DNA of 64,000 nt from Peromyscus leucopus (lineage: Eukaryota; Chordata; Mammalia; Rodentia; Cricetidae), in contig NC_051079.1 in the NCBI RefSeq assembly GCF_004664715.2, forward strand, positions 60,380,660 through 60,444,659, given 5' to 3'. The position numbers and the translations under genes were made by a program. This document shows, in pieces, positions 1 through 10,790 of the stretch (its first letter is position 1; every line of letters starts with the position of its first letter). Under the pieces are notes generated by a model that had not been told where the DNA came from, did not search any database, and saw only the letters and a list, made by a program, of their open reading frames with translations.

Positions 1-480
1 GGTCTTTCCTGTTAGCTAGCCTCTCTGGAGTTGTGGGTTGCAGTCTGGCCATCCCTCCCCTCACATTTAGTATCCACTTATGAGTGAGTACATACTACGT
101 TTGTCCTTCTGAGTCTGGGTTACCTCACTCAAGATGATATTTTCTGGTTCCATCCATTTGCCTGCAAATTTCATGATATCATTGTTTTTTACTGCTGAGT
201 AGTACTCCATTGTGTATATGTGCCACATTTTCTTTATTCATTCTTCAGTTGAGGGGCATCTAGGTTGTTTCCAGGTTCTTGCTATTAGGAATAATGCTAA
301 CATGAACATAGTTGAGCATGTGGCCTTGTGGTAAGATTGAGCATTCCTTGGGTATATGCCCAAGAGTGATATAACTGGGTCTTGAGGAAGACATATTCTC
401 AATTTTCTGAAAAACAGCCATACTGATTTCCAGAGTGGCTGTACAAGTTTGCATTCCCACCAACAGTGGAGGAGTGTTCC
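1..480 (-). mobile_element. L1 (LINE-1) fragment, end of ORF2 plus start of 3' UTR
   Basis: Read on the minus strand this is the C-terminal end of L1 ORF2 followed by the first part of the 3' UTR. The frame at 260-484 has the familiar ORF2 C-terminal signature (tryptic-like runs around PSYITLGHIPKE and QKIENMSSSRPSY), degenerate compared with an active copy. The flank at 60-240 is the usual rodent L1 sequence just before and after the ORF2 stop. The element is cut by the window edge at its 3' side and is 5'-truncated at about 480. It is not functional. Confidence 0.9.
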
Positions 481-814
481 TCATGGGGAATTATAATCAA
501 GGTCAAAACAATCAGAGACATTTTATCACATTTTACCAACCCTACGGTCCTGAGGTTGGTGCTGGAACATGAACTGTGTGTTATGGGTCCACAGTGTAAC
601 AGTGCCGTGTCATCCAAGCCAGAAAACAATGGATATGTCTCATGGAGCAGAACTGCTGCTACTTCAGTACTGAGTTTCATGTTGTGCCATCTGCATGCAA
701 CTGAAGCACAGTAAGCTCATAAATCAGCTGATGGTGAAGCAGAAGTTAAATAAATCAACAAAACATGCCCCCTTCTAAAAGGAGAGTCTGAGGAGCACTT
801 TTTTATAATGATGA
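481..814. other. No recognised feature
   Basis: Plain sequence between an L1 end and a MIR relic. An 82-codon open frame at 466-714 has no recognisable domain and starts inside the L1 end, so I treat it as chance. Confidence 0.4.
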
Positions 815-1015
815 CTACTATCATTTATTGTGTTTTAAATATCTCATTCTATTCTACCTGGATCTCTGTGTGTTATATTATCATTATCCCTATTTTAAAA
901 GAATGGAACTGTACATTGTCATAGTCACGTGGGTGGAAAAAGTCAGAGCTACTTCTGGAATGGGATGCTTTTGACTGTTAACACCAATGCTCTTCACTCT
1001 GCTCCTCCCTGTCTG
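815..1015 (-). repeat. MIR-like ancient SINE relic
   Basis: The plus strand reads like a reversed, heavily decayed MIR core: a TATTATCATTATCCCTATTTTA-type stretch (about 876-898), then a diverged counterpart of the 'gaaactgaggc... gtcacg' core, then the 'tgctcttcac' tail near 990. Divergence is high and the call is by eye. Confidence 0.5.
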
Positions 1016-1054
1016 TGTGTATTGCAGTTTAAATATTGAAGCAGTTCTCCCTGA

Positions 1055-1465
1055 ACATCAAGGCATTGAAAGCACTGTTTCTATCCTATTGAGAGGTTTT
1101 TGGATAATGAGAACACTAACTTATCAGTGAATTAGTCAGCTGATGAGTTCATAGCTGAATGGGCCATTACAAGATGGGCTATGATTGGAGAAGGTGGGTC
1201 ATGAGGGAGCATGCCTTTGAACATCATACCTTGTCTGCTATCCCTCCCTCTTACTTTGGTGGCAGGCATGAGGTGAGCCGCCTCTCTTTGCCATGTCCTT
1301 TATACCATAATGTGCCTCCTCACCACAGAACCAGGGATATAGAGACAAGCGACTATGGACTGAAACAGCTGAAATCATGATCCAGAATGAAAGTCTTCTC
1401 CTTCAAATTGTTTCTGCCAGACTTTTTGTCATAGCAACTCAAAGTTAGCAGTGGCTAACACAATG
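1055..1465 (+). mobile_element. MaLR-type (ERVL-MaLR) LTR, decayed
   Basis: The segment shows the order of motifs typical of MaLR LTRs: a GGTGGGTCATGAGGGAGCAT-like block (1194), 'ggcaggcatgaggtgagc' (1261), 'ccatgtcctttataccataatg' (1290), then 'tatggactgaaacagctgaaa' and a 'caaattgtttctgcc..ttttgtcatagcaactc' terminal block ending near 1440-1465. An LTR of an MLT1/MT-like subfamily is most likely. No internal region is seen, so it is a solo LTR. Confidence 0.55.
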
Positions 1466-1572
1466 TTTGTCTGTCTCACTATATCTTGAATCCCTTGAGG
1501 CAAAGGACATAGTTTTTCCAGCTTTGTTCAATTAGTACTTGGTACATAATATAATTTTAGCGAATACTGGAA
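1466..1572 (+). repeat. L2-like 3' end relic
   Basis: The pattern 'gaatcccttgaggcaaaggacatag... agtacttggtacataatata' matches the 3' end of LINE-2 in order and spacing (gain of 'cttgaggca.aggac', then 'agtacttggcacat'). It is short and diverged. Confidence 0.4.
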
Positions 1573-3078
1573 AGATAATTCAGAGATAACAACAAAAAGG
1601 ATTGTGTATTATTGAATGGGAGAGAATAACTAGAAGAGGAAAAACAATTTTGAAAAGTAGTGATGTAAATAAACCGAGGACAAGTATCAAAATGGTGATG
1701 ATACAAACAGGAAAAGCAAGGGCTTAAGAAAAATTGTTACAAGGTGGAACTTCCAGATTTGGTGACAGGTTAGATATGAAAATCTAGGAAAAAGGAATAA
1801 ATAATAATATTGGTGCTGGAAGCTCAGAAACTAGGGCCTATGGGCCCTCTACAAGGAGATGTCCAGGCAGAAGACACTTGGAGATGTGCCAAATAATACT
1901 CCCATATCTCATGTGGTCTGATTTCAATTGTATAAAGACATTGTGAAATGGCACCAACATTTCCTTGGAGTGTTGGAAATATGGGCTGAACGGGAGAGCT
2001 AGGAAGGTGCTCTGTAGCTGTCCTTCACAAAACTGAGAGAATGTCACTCAACAACTACACCACAGGGTGGGATATGTGGTAGAATGGATGGACATTACAG
2101 AACTAAATCCTCCCAGTTCATTGTTTGACTACCTCACTGTACTAAGTCCTTCTTGGAGATGAGTTATTAGGTACTGATTCTTAAGTATGCCATCAGACAT
2201 GTGCTTTTGTTTTCAAATGGAGAAATATCTCCTTCTGAACATTGGGGTTTATCTCAAAGGGTCAACGTTTATATGAATATTTTAAAATCTCTTTTTAGGT
2301 AAAAAGGTGACTGTGTGAAGTTATGGACCAAGAGTGAATGATTTTCAGTACAGAGTGCCTATGTCAAAGACATATCTTATCTATAAAATGAACAGTCATT
2401 TAATTATGTCATGGCCTATAAAAGGACTGTACAGGACTTATTCAACTTTCTACTCTGCTGTCCCTGTAATTAGGAAGACTCCTATATTTTCAGAAATTAA
2501 TCTATTATCCTATTTCATAGTATTTAACCTGCTGATCTTTTAATTCATTTAAAGTCTCCTGAAACTTAACAGAATCTCATGTTCCTTCACAGGACAGTTG
2601 ACATGGCTCTTTTTCTCTTTACTGCATCATAAATCTTGGCAAGGGCGTTCAGTGAAAAGGAACAGCCTGTGGAAGGAATCCTGGCTCAGAGATGCCAGAG
2701 AAGATGAAAGAGCTGATAGGAGCCTGGCTGGTGTCTGCAGGGAAATTGTCCTCAGCCTTCAGAGGCTTGGTGAGGCTAAGGAGAGAACACTCCCTAAGTT
2801 AATGGTCCATTCACAGGGTCACTTCTCAGCACAGATAAGTTCTGGAATTTGGAAGGGTTAGACTAAGGAAACTAAAATAACCCCTATGTGCCTACTATCA
2901 CAAAGAATCTTTCTATGTATTTGGCTAATGTGCTAAAGCTGTGCAAGATGACACCCGAAGACAAATCCAGAAGGTTGGACTCCACCAGGAACAATGTTAA
3001 TTTCTGCCATTGCTTGCTATTACCTTGGGAATCAGAAAATCCAGCATGCTTACTTGTAATTGTTTTTTTTTTTTTTTC
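1573..3078. other. No recognised feature
   Basis: About 1.5 kb of A/T-rich sequence with no convincing repeat or gene. Short frames at 2334-2543 and 2598-2861 lack any family signature or splice context that I can support. Confidence 0.4.
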
Positions 3079-3612
3079 CCACTCTTTGTGTGCCCAGCTT
3101 CCAAATAACCACATGGAGACTTATTCTTACTTATGAATGCCCGGCCTTAGCTTTGTTTGTTTCTAGCCAGCTTTTCTAACTTAAATTATCCTGTTTCTCT
3201 TTAACTACATTTTGTCTCTGGGCTTTTTATCCTTTTTTATTCTGTATATCTGTCTTTCTTTTCTTCTTACTTCATGGCTAGCTGTGTGGCTAGGTGGCTG
3301 GCCTGTGGCATCCTCCTTTCCTCTTTTTTTTTTTTTTTTTTTTTTTTTCTTCTCTCTTCTTGCTCTCTTCCCTAGATTTCTCCTCTTATTTATTCTCCCT
3401 GCCCACCAACCCACCTATTTCTCTCACCTGCCTCGCTATTGGCCATTCAGCTCTTCATTAGACCAATCAGGTGTTTTAGGCAGGCACAGTAACACAACTT
3501 TACAGAGTTAAATAAATGCAACATAAAAGAAAGCAACACATCTTTGCATCATCAAACAAATGTTCCACAGCATAAGTGAATGTAACACTTCTTAAACTAA
3601 TATTCCACAACA
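3079..3612 (-). mobile_element. Solo-LTR-like rodent ERV element (family 1)
   Basis: On the minus strand it begins with TGTTGTGGAATATTA at 3612 and runs through repeated 'gatgtgttac / gcatttgttta' modules, then a 'cctgattggtctaat(g)aa..agctgaatggccaatagc' block with CCAAT-like sequence, a purine-rich tract, and ends near 'ccatgtggttatttggaagctggg'. The same element recurs at 25319-25830 and 36732-37312, so it is a dispersed family. The TG start, roughly 530 bp length, CCAAT motifs and absence of coding sequence suggest a class II (ERVK) solo LTR; I could not name the subfamily. The copy contains a T run at 3327-3348. Confidence 0.6.
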
Positions 3613-3639
3613 CTTACTCGGCTGTTGTTACACATGGAA

Positions 3640-4060
3640 TGTTTATGTACATTCAGGATTACATGTTGAGGATCAAATCTAAGTGGGATGGCATAAAGGG
3701 GCAGGGGCTTTTGGAGATGATTGAAGTTAGGTTATGATGGGTTTCCCTCTGTGAGATTCATGTCCTCATTGACCTCACATTCTCAGAATCTCTACCTCCT
3801 CTCTCTGTCTCTTTCTCTCTATCTATTCCTCATTCCTTCCCCACTTTTCTTTCTCCATCTTTACATTTCTTTCCAGGAAACAAGGAAGGATTATATGAAC
3901 ACACAGAGGTGTCTGCCCACCAATATGAGAACTCATCCTAGTAAATAAGTCTGCCTATGCATTGACCTTGATTCTCCAGAACTACAAGAAACCAATGTAT
4001 GTTGTTTAAGCTACTCCAACAATGATATTGGTTATAGTAGTCTGTGCTGACTAACACATC
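3640..4060 (+). mobile_element. MLT1-like MaLR LTR
   Basis: MLT1 motifs occur in order: 'ttttggagatgattgaagttaggttatgatggg' near 3710, 'gacctcaca', a pyrimidine-rich middle, 'aacacacagaggtgtctgcc', 'cattgaccttgattctccagaactacaagaaa', and the terminal 'tgttgtttaagctactcc... gtagtctgtgctgactaacaca' ending at about 4058. Solo LTR, well decayed. Confidence 0.7.
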
Positions 4061-5326
4061 TTTTAAATTCTTTACTAAGTTTTAAGGATTCACTTTAACC
4101 TTCCTCTTAGTTTGTTATTCCATGAGCAAAATGGTTTTATTGGATCAAACTCTAAGATGCCTTTCACTTATAATGATCCCCAAACAACATTTTCATTTCC
4201 CTCCATATAGACCACACTTCAGGGTGGTCTGTGGGGAATATTCTGTAAGAGGGAATCAGGGAATAGTGAATGCAGGACCCTTAAATAAGAGAACTGTGGG
4301 AAGTAGAACTGGTGATAAACACAGAGAGAAAGACAGGGTTCACCCTCATTCCATAGCAGGGGAATGTTCGTATGTATTTTCAACTAACATCTCAGAAGTT
4401 ATGAGAGCCATACCCCATTTTAAAGAAACTTTTAAAAAGCCAAATAATAGGTAAAACATTTAAACATAAAAACTGGAAAATTGAAGAGCTAGCCTGATAT
4501 TGAATTTCCTTTAAAACAAAACAAAAAATAAATAAAATGATTAAGGAAACTATGAAGAAAAGAGAAATTAGTTGGAAATTCAGACAAAATGATGATTTCC
4601 ACAGGTCAACTGCAACATGAAATTTTCTCCAAAGGACTATGCAAAATATACATATTTAGTCAACAGACACATGTTGAGTACCTGGAATATCATAGGCATA
4701 ATTTTAGATACTAGATACATGACTTCATATATAGATATATACGCACATGGGTCTCCCATTATACTAATCAAAATATAACTTTCCATTATTCATTACAAAG
4801 GTAAGCTTTTTTAATGCCTCATGTACTCAGAGACAAATATGTTTAGTATGCCATAATACAGTGAATTTTCAGGATAGATGTAGCATTTAATCATATTCTA
4901 ACATAAAAACAATCCCCAAAACTACATGAAGCAATTGTACTCTGAAAAAAATTAATAATTTGTAGCTAAATCAATTAATATTTTATTATGATAATCATAG
5001 AGGAATCTAATAACAGACAAAAGTACCAAGAAGGACATTTCTATTCCATTCATTGAAATAAAAGACTACTTTAGGTATTGGAGACTTTGGAGTAATACAA
5101 AGACTAGAGAAAGAAAAACAGAGAGAGCATACCCTTATAGATTAGTAAGAAAATATAGATTTTTAAATGACTACCACCTTTGCAAATATGCTAAAGCTTA
5201 GTTTAGTAAGGATATATGCATACGGTGCAGTGAAAGAAATACAATAATCTGTCAGGCACAGGCAAAACCACAGGAGGTCAGCAGCATCTGCACAAAGAAC
5301 CCATGGGTGCTTAGATTATCAAGCCT
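4061..5326. other. Mostly unannotated; weak L2 relic on the minus strand at about 4657-4735
   Basis: A/T-rich sequence without a gene. At 4657-4735 'gtcaacagacacatgttgagtacctggaatatcataggcat' resembles a reversed L2 3' end. A 110-codon frame at 4122-4454 has no recognisable domain and is probably chance. Confidence 0.35.
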
Positions 5327-5465
5327 GGATGGGATGGAGAGGTGGCTCAGTGGTTAAGAACATGGGCTGCTCTTCCAGAGGACCAAGGTTCACTTCCCAG
5401 CACCCACATGGTGGCTCACAACTGTCTACAACACAGACCATAGCTGATGTAAACTCTCCATATTT
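5327..5465 (+). repeat. B2-family SINE
   Basis: The tRNA-derived head 'ggagaggtggctcagtggttaag' is followed by 'ctgctcttccagaggacc', 'cccagcacccacatggtggctcacaac'. These are the A-box and B-box region and body of B2. The 3' tail is truncated or diverged after about 5440. Confidence 0.9.
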
Positions 5466-5715
5466 ATGAGAAATTAAAGGACAAAGACATGGAGGTGACC
5501 TAACAGGTGCCACTCAGTGAATGACAGGGCCAATTTACAGACCTAAATTTGTCTTTAGGTCTTTCATGACCATATAAGTTGCCAACTGCATAGATGCATC
5601 AGCACCTATAAGGTACTTATAGTACTGATAGCATGAAGGAGTCAGAATTCAGGGAATCAGAATTCATTGTCACTGCTTGGAAACTTCATAGAGAAATGCA
5701 ATATATGAGTTAAAG

Positions 5716-5717
<2 letters not shown>

Positions 5718-5764
<47 letters not shown>
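5718..5764. repeat. (CA)n microsatellite
   Basis: About 21 uninterrupted CA units with one CT interruption at the 3' end. Confidence 0.97.
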
Positions 5765-6119
5765 TGGAGGTTAGCAAAGAAGTAAACATTCCTCTCTATT
5801 TGCTCCCAAATTTATCTCATATACTTTCTTGCCTGTACTCACCGATTAGAAAAAGGGGGGATTCAGTTAGAAATCTCACAAAAACAGAAAGCAGCTAGGA
5901 CCCTGGCAAGAGCTAATATGAAATTGCAGGGAGTAACAATAGCATCACCATCTGCCTATCCAGATATCACTGAAGCTGGGTACTTGATGCTATTACACAG
6001 ATTAGCTAGAACTCCCGGGTCCTTCTTCCCCTCCTGAGCAATTAAGGACAACAGGGTTTCAGACTCTCACAATGCTCTGCTCCCAGAGGCCCATGGACAG
6101 CTTCAGCATGCCTTGCAGG
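5765..6119. other. No recognised feature
   Basis: Plain sequence; nothing supported. Confidence 0.4.
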
Positions 6120-6300
6120 TGCTCTAAACATTATCCTAGACAAGGGAAGAGGAGAAATGAAAGAGATTAATTTGCAGATGAAGACCCATAAGCATGAAGA
6201 GATTAAATCACTTGCCCTGGGGTCCCATGGAGAGACTGAAAGGAGGGGGCTCCAAATTTCTCCAGCTCTGGACTCTATTCAGCCACTTCAGAAGACCTTC
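6120..6300 (-). repeat. MIR-like relic
   Basis: Reversed MIR-type order: 'aattaatttgcagatgaagaccc', 'gaagagattaaatcacttgccctggggtccc' (compare the MIR 'gaggttaagt.acttgcccaaggtcac' core), and 'ccagctctggactctattc'. Strongly diverged. Confidence 0.5.
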
Positions 6301-7124
6301 AGAGGAGGGAAAATAGCACTCCCATGGAGAGGTGTGCAGCCCCTCATTACAGCATGGAGGTGGATGCTTATTATCACTTCCCCTAGAGCCCCTGAACAGG
6401 CAGGCTGGAGAATTGCTTGACCCTTGTTAACCCTTTCGTCTCTGGGCTTGAGGACTTCATTTACCAATCCCTTGTACAGGTAGCAGGATACTAGATTTAG
6501 GAATCTCTTAAGTATCAAACTGGTACATGAGAAATACAGCAAGGAGAATACGGGCAATTGCATGGCTAGTTGATGGTTTGTTGCTTCATCCCTCTGCTGG
6601 GAACATATGCAGGCCAATAAAAGCTTAATAAACAGTCCTGTGGTAGGGGAGATATAGGAACACTCTGAATGTGCTGAATAATTTCCACAGCAAACTCCTC
6701 AAATTATTTTAATCAAGAAGGGGTCATGCTGATTATAAATCTCTACGACTTAACAAATGGCTCTTGGGAGCCAGAAGTCCCACTCCACGACGCCAGTGAG
6801 AGCCATTATCAAAAGATAGCATCCTCATTTCCCGTGTCTCTAACCTCATCGCCCTTTTCTAGCTCTAGCCTCAGGTTAAAGCCCAGCACTTGGTGGTACA
6901 CAGCAACATTTGCTCAAGAACTCAAATAAGATGACTCCAGCTCAGAGGAGCCCTTCTAATCAGCTATGTTTTCTTGATGTCTAGAACTGGGGTTTTGTTT
7001 GTTTGTTTGTTTTTCCTTTTCATGTCTTTAAAAAAAAAAAAATCTATTTCTTCTATGGAATTTTCTCTGTCATTTTCAGCTGATCTGTTATTTAACGCTT
7101 ATATATTCAGTACTTTTATATTTA
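6301..7124. other. No gene; small (TTTG)n and A run
   Basis: A (TTTG)n stretch at about 6993-7012 and an A12 run at 7030-7042 are the only ordered features. A 109-codon frame on the minus strand (6288-6617) overlaps the MIR relic and is not recognised. Confidence 0.4.
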
Positions 7125-7252
7125 TTTCCCATGCTAGATACTAAACTCCTGGAGGGTGGGAATGATTTCTCATTCATCTTTGTATCCTTAAAAGGATCCT
7201 TGCCTGTGCTTTGCACAAAATCAGTACTCAATAAAAATTGAATGAATGAATT
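7125..7252 (+). repeat. L2 3' end
   Basis: Good match to the classic LINE-2 3' end: 'actaaactcctggagggtgggaatgatttctcattcatctttgtatcc', 'cctgtgctttgcacaaaatcagtactcaataaa..ttgaatgaatgaa'. Confidence 0.75.
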
Positions 7253-8100
7253 ATGATGAATCAAGAATTATCCTGGGATGCTTATAGATTAAGAATAATT
7301 CAGTGCTTTGCCCCAAATGGGAAACTTTGAGATGTTAATTACTTACAGTATGATTTGAATAAATGAACACAAGTTGCCTGACTGACTGAACATATATCCC
7401 TTTCCAAAGGAAAGCAATGGAAGGTATTTTCATAAAGATAACTACCAGATGATTCTTATGTGAGTCTGAGTATTCCACACTCTGTGCTCTTGTCGGATCA
7501 GAGATGTTTCTATCCTTCTGATGAGTGTCCTTCCTCTGGCTAACACCTGTCTGCTGGTTAAATGCCAACAGAACAAGACCAGACAATTGTTTAGCCCTAG
7601 TGTTGGCCAGAACAAACATTCCAATGCCTCTGGCTAACAGTTGTAGATCAGGGTGTGGACTAGAAGATTGGGAAGATTTAAAGTTTCTCATCCTCCCATG
7701 TTCATGTGGCACTGGATACGTGGCCAGCTTCAAAGTAAACATATACATAGATTTATGTCTCTTCATAAAATGACATTGTGTTTGCACATGACCCCTACAA
7801 TCTTCTGCTCAATTTCAAACCATTACTTACAGTGTGACTTACTCTACCATGTAAACACTCTAGTATATAGTGATTAACTGTAGTGTTTAGGGGATAATAA
7901 CAAGGGAAACCTGCATGTGCATGCATAGTTTACACAAAACATTCAGAAAATCTGTCCAATCTATAGCTGTTTGAGCCCTTAGACCCAGGATCTGTGTGCA
8001 CAAACACAGAGTATGTGATACAATTAAAAGTTTTATAATATTCCTTACTTTTACTGTAACATTTTCAAGACATACATGTTCAATAGAAAGCGTATTTACC
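7253..8100. other. No recognised feature
   Basis: A 150-codon minus-strand frame (7335-7787) is the longest open frame of the window, but it has no domain, no protein family resemblance I know, and it overlaps open frames on the other strand. No repeat recognised. Confidence 0.4.
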
Positions 8101-8107
8101 TCTATTT

Positions 8108-8125
8108 ATTTTTTTTTTTTTTTTT

Positions 8126-8161
<36 letters not shown>

Positions 8162-8262
8162 TGTATGTGTGTGTTTTTATTCTTGTTTGTATTGTGCATG
8201 CGTACCCTTTTATTTTTTTTACTTGCTATGTTTGTGTGTATTACGTGCAAGTATGTGTGTAC

Positions 8263-8293
<31 letters not shown>

Positions 8294-8370
8294 TCTTCAA
8301 GTGTGTGATTGTTGAGCTCTGATTTTTTTTTTATTTTTTTTTTTTTTTTTTTTACTTGTCTATTTTTTTT

Positions 8371-8420
<50 letters not shown>
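8108..8420. repeat. Cluster of T, A and TG homopolymer or microsatellite tracts
   Basis: T tracts at about 8108-8159 and 8323-8353, an A tract at 8261-8290 and a (TG)n tract at about 8371-8420, separated by 'gtgtgtttttattc' type spacers. The T tract and A tract face each other, so the single strand could fold into a long hairpin. Peptides predicted here (poly-Phe, poly-Lys, His-Thr repeats) are artefacts of low complexity. Confidence 0.95.
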
Positions 8421-8421
<1 letters not shown>

Positions 8422-8431
8422 ATAGCTGCAC

Positions 8432-8692
8432 ATGTAGATGTCAAGGATACCATCAAGTGTTGTTCCAAGGGGCTCTGCACCTTTTTATTTAATACAGTCT
8501 CTCATTGGCCTCAGATTCCAAGTTGACTACACCAGTTGGCCTATCTCTGTTGCCCTAGTTCTGGGATTACAAGTGCACATGCCTTAATGCCATCATACCT
8601 GGCTTTTTTTACATGGGTTCGGAGGATGGTACTTACGTCCTTGTTCTTATAAGGCAAATATTTTACCAACCAAGCCATCTCCCAAGACCTTT
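8432..8692 (-). repeat. B4-family SINE
   Basis: Read on the minus strand: an ID-like head 'gagatggcttggttggtaaa', 'acctgag..ccgaaccc', then 'ccaggtatgatggcattaagg..tgtaatcccagaac' (B1-like right part), then 'accagaggt'-type tail. This is the ID+B1 composite architecture of B4. Confidence 0.75.
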
Positions 8693-9674
8693 ATTTGTAT
8701 TATGACATGACTTTGAGGTAGAAGTAAAAGAATTATGATGTTATAAAAAGTGTTAAAATATTAAGGGACTGTAAGTCAAGTATGGTTTGCAGGTAAAAAA
8801 GCAATATAATATGATTGACATCACAATGTTTCTGCCGGCACAGTTTTTCTCTGGACAGTCTACTAAATTATTTTAACGTTCAAAACTGAAGCTATTACAG
8901 TTATACGTTTTAGCCATTATTTTGATTTAAGCTCTATCAGATGTTTTTTGTTTTTAGGTTTTTTTTTTCTTAGAAAAAATATCTGGAAGTCGTGGCATGA
9001 GAGTATTTGATTTCTCCTTATATTTAACCATATTTCCCTATCTCAAAAAGTATAATATACAGTCTGCCTTGAATCTTTGTACTTCATCATGCTTCAAATT
9101 CCAAAACCATGTGTGTTTTTTATAAGCAGTCTGTCACTGCCTCCACGTGTGTGTTTCTTTCTGCAGAATGTTATCCGCATGCAACCACTGTTCCATCTCT
9201 ACCCTCCTCTTCCCTTTGTGTCAAGCCATGTCAGTTCCAAATGTGGAGTTGTGATATGGAAGCAAAAGGTACTTGAATATTCAGAAGCTTTAGTGAAGTT
9301 GACAGTGGCCATCCCCAGGAAGACTTCCAAGACAAGAAAAAGCAGAGAACACATTGCAGATACTCAGTAGTGCAAACACAGTGTCATGCTGCTGTACTAT
9401 TGAGATAGCCTTGTTGATGTGTGCTGTGAGAAAATGAGCTAATACCGATGGAGGAGTCTGATGAAGGACAATGGCTGGATTTCTCGAAGCTGTGAAACAG
9501 AGCTCAATAGCGAATACAGCCCATGTCACAAAGTAGTGAGGGCATCCTGATGACTACCACTCATGTGAGTACTGTGTAGGGCAAGCCAGTTTATATGTTT
9601 TTCATACACCTGCCAATATTCAACATTCTTAAATAAAACTATTATTTTTAACATTAAATTTATTCTTTTCACTT
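8693..9674. other. No recognised feature
   Basis: No gene or repeat that I can support. A 97-codon frame at 9077-9370 has no recognisable domain. Confidence 0.4.
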
Positions 9675-9745
9675 GGATTTTTAGATGGGAAACTGAGATC
9701 AGGGAGATTAAGAAATTTGTCTAATGTTGCACAATGGATAAACAA
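9675..9745 (-). repeat. MIR-like core
   Basis: 'agatgggaaactgagatcagggagattaagaaatttgtc' preserves the reversed MIR core (gaaactgag, ggttaag, cttg) with moderate divergence. Confidence 0.6.
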
Positions 9746-9984
9746 TGAAAATAATCTACAATCGTGTCACTCAGGGAGACCATATTAATACTCCCTGGAC
9801 GCTTTCTCTTCTATTTCTTAGGCATGATGTGACTGGTGTGTCATTTTCTGCATCGTCTGTGATCTCTCCAACCTCTCCACTTGTAGATATTCTGGTTAGT
9901 TTTTTGACACAAACCCAGACACACCTTAGAAGAGTGAATCACGGTAGAGGAACTGTGTCCATCAGATTGCCTATGGGACATTTT

Positions 9985-10275
9985 CTTGAATACTATTCAA
10001 TGGAGGTGGTCCCAGCCCACTGTGCATGGTACCATCCCTGGGCAGGTGGGCCTAGACTCTCCAAAAAAGGTAGATGAACAAGCCAAAGGAAGCAAGCTAG
10101 TAAGCAGTGCCCCTCCATTGTCTTTGCTTCAGTTTTTGCCTCCAGGTTCCTGCCTTGAGTTCCTGCCATGGCTTTCCTCCATGGACCTTAGCCGGCAAGC
10201 CACATAAAACCTTTCTTCCCCCTTGTTGTTTTGGTCATAGTATTTATGTTAGCAACAAAACTCAAGCTAGGATGT
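9985..10275 (+). mobile_element. ORR1/MT-like MaLR LTR, 3' part
   Basis: Contains 'ctgggcaggtgggcct', 'agatgaacaagccaaaggaagcaagc', 'agtaagcagtgcccctcc', 'ttcctgccttgagttcctgcc', 'ataaaacctttcttcccccttgttg' and 'ttggtcatagtatttatgttagcaac'. These are the R/U5-end motifs of rodent MaLR LTRs, including a degenerate polyadenylation signal (ATAAAA, about 10204). Confidence 0.7.
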
Positions 10276-10494
10276 CATCCTTTAACTTCCCAAAGTGTTT
10301 CTCTGGGTTTATCAGTGGAGGAGTCTGATTGAAAGACCACAGTAGAGACATATGATGCAGAGACTGGGTAATCATAATTCCTCATCAACCTTAGAATAGT
10401 AATTAGATCTGGAATGAGCACATGGCCCAATGAAACTAAGAAGTTGTTTGGAAAGGACGAACATAGGAAGATGAAAAGCACCTTATTGCTTTGT

Positions 10495-10790
10495 AATTCA
10501 TGCTGGTGTTTAATTGTGGTTGGAACAATATTGAGAGGTTAGACTTTTAAGAGGTGATTGGGCCATAACATCTTTGCCATTATGGGTAGGATTGCTGTCA
10601 CTATAAAAGGATGATTTGAATCTTCACATGGGTACTCCTTGTACCCACTCCATGTGATAATATAGTGAGAAAGCCCTTACTAGATGTTAGCACCTTGATA
10701 ATGAAAATTTTCAAGCTTCAAGGAGCATCAGTAAGTTTCTGTTTATTATAATTTACCTCATCTCACATATCTTATATTAATGGCAACATT
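10495..10790 (+). mobile_element. MLT1-like MaLR LTR
   Basis: Ordered motifs 'aattcatgctggtgtttaattg', 'ttaagaggtgattgggccataac', 'attgctgtcactataaaagg', 'tgtgataatatagtgagaaagcc', 'cttactagatgttagcaccttgat', 'gtttctgtttattataatttac' mark an MLT1-class LTR. Solo LTR. Confidence 0.7.

Noticed and set aside
7335..7787. 150-codon minus-strand open frame as a gene
   Set aside because: Overlaps open frames on the other strand and has no recognisable family; random frames of this size are expected in 64 kb.
8076..8433. Frames of poly-Phe, poly-Lys and His-Thr repeats
   Set aside because: Direct translations of homopolymer and microsatellite tracts.
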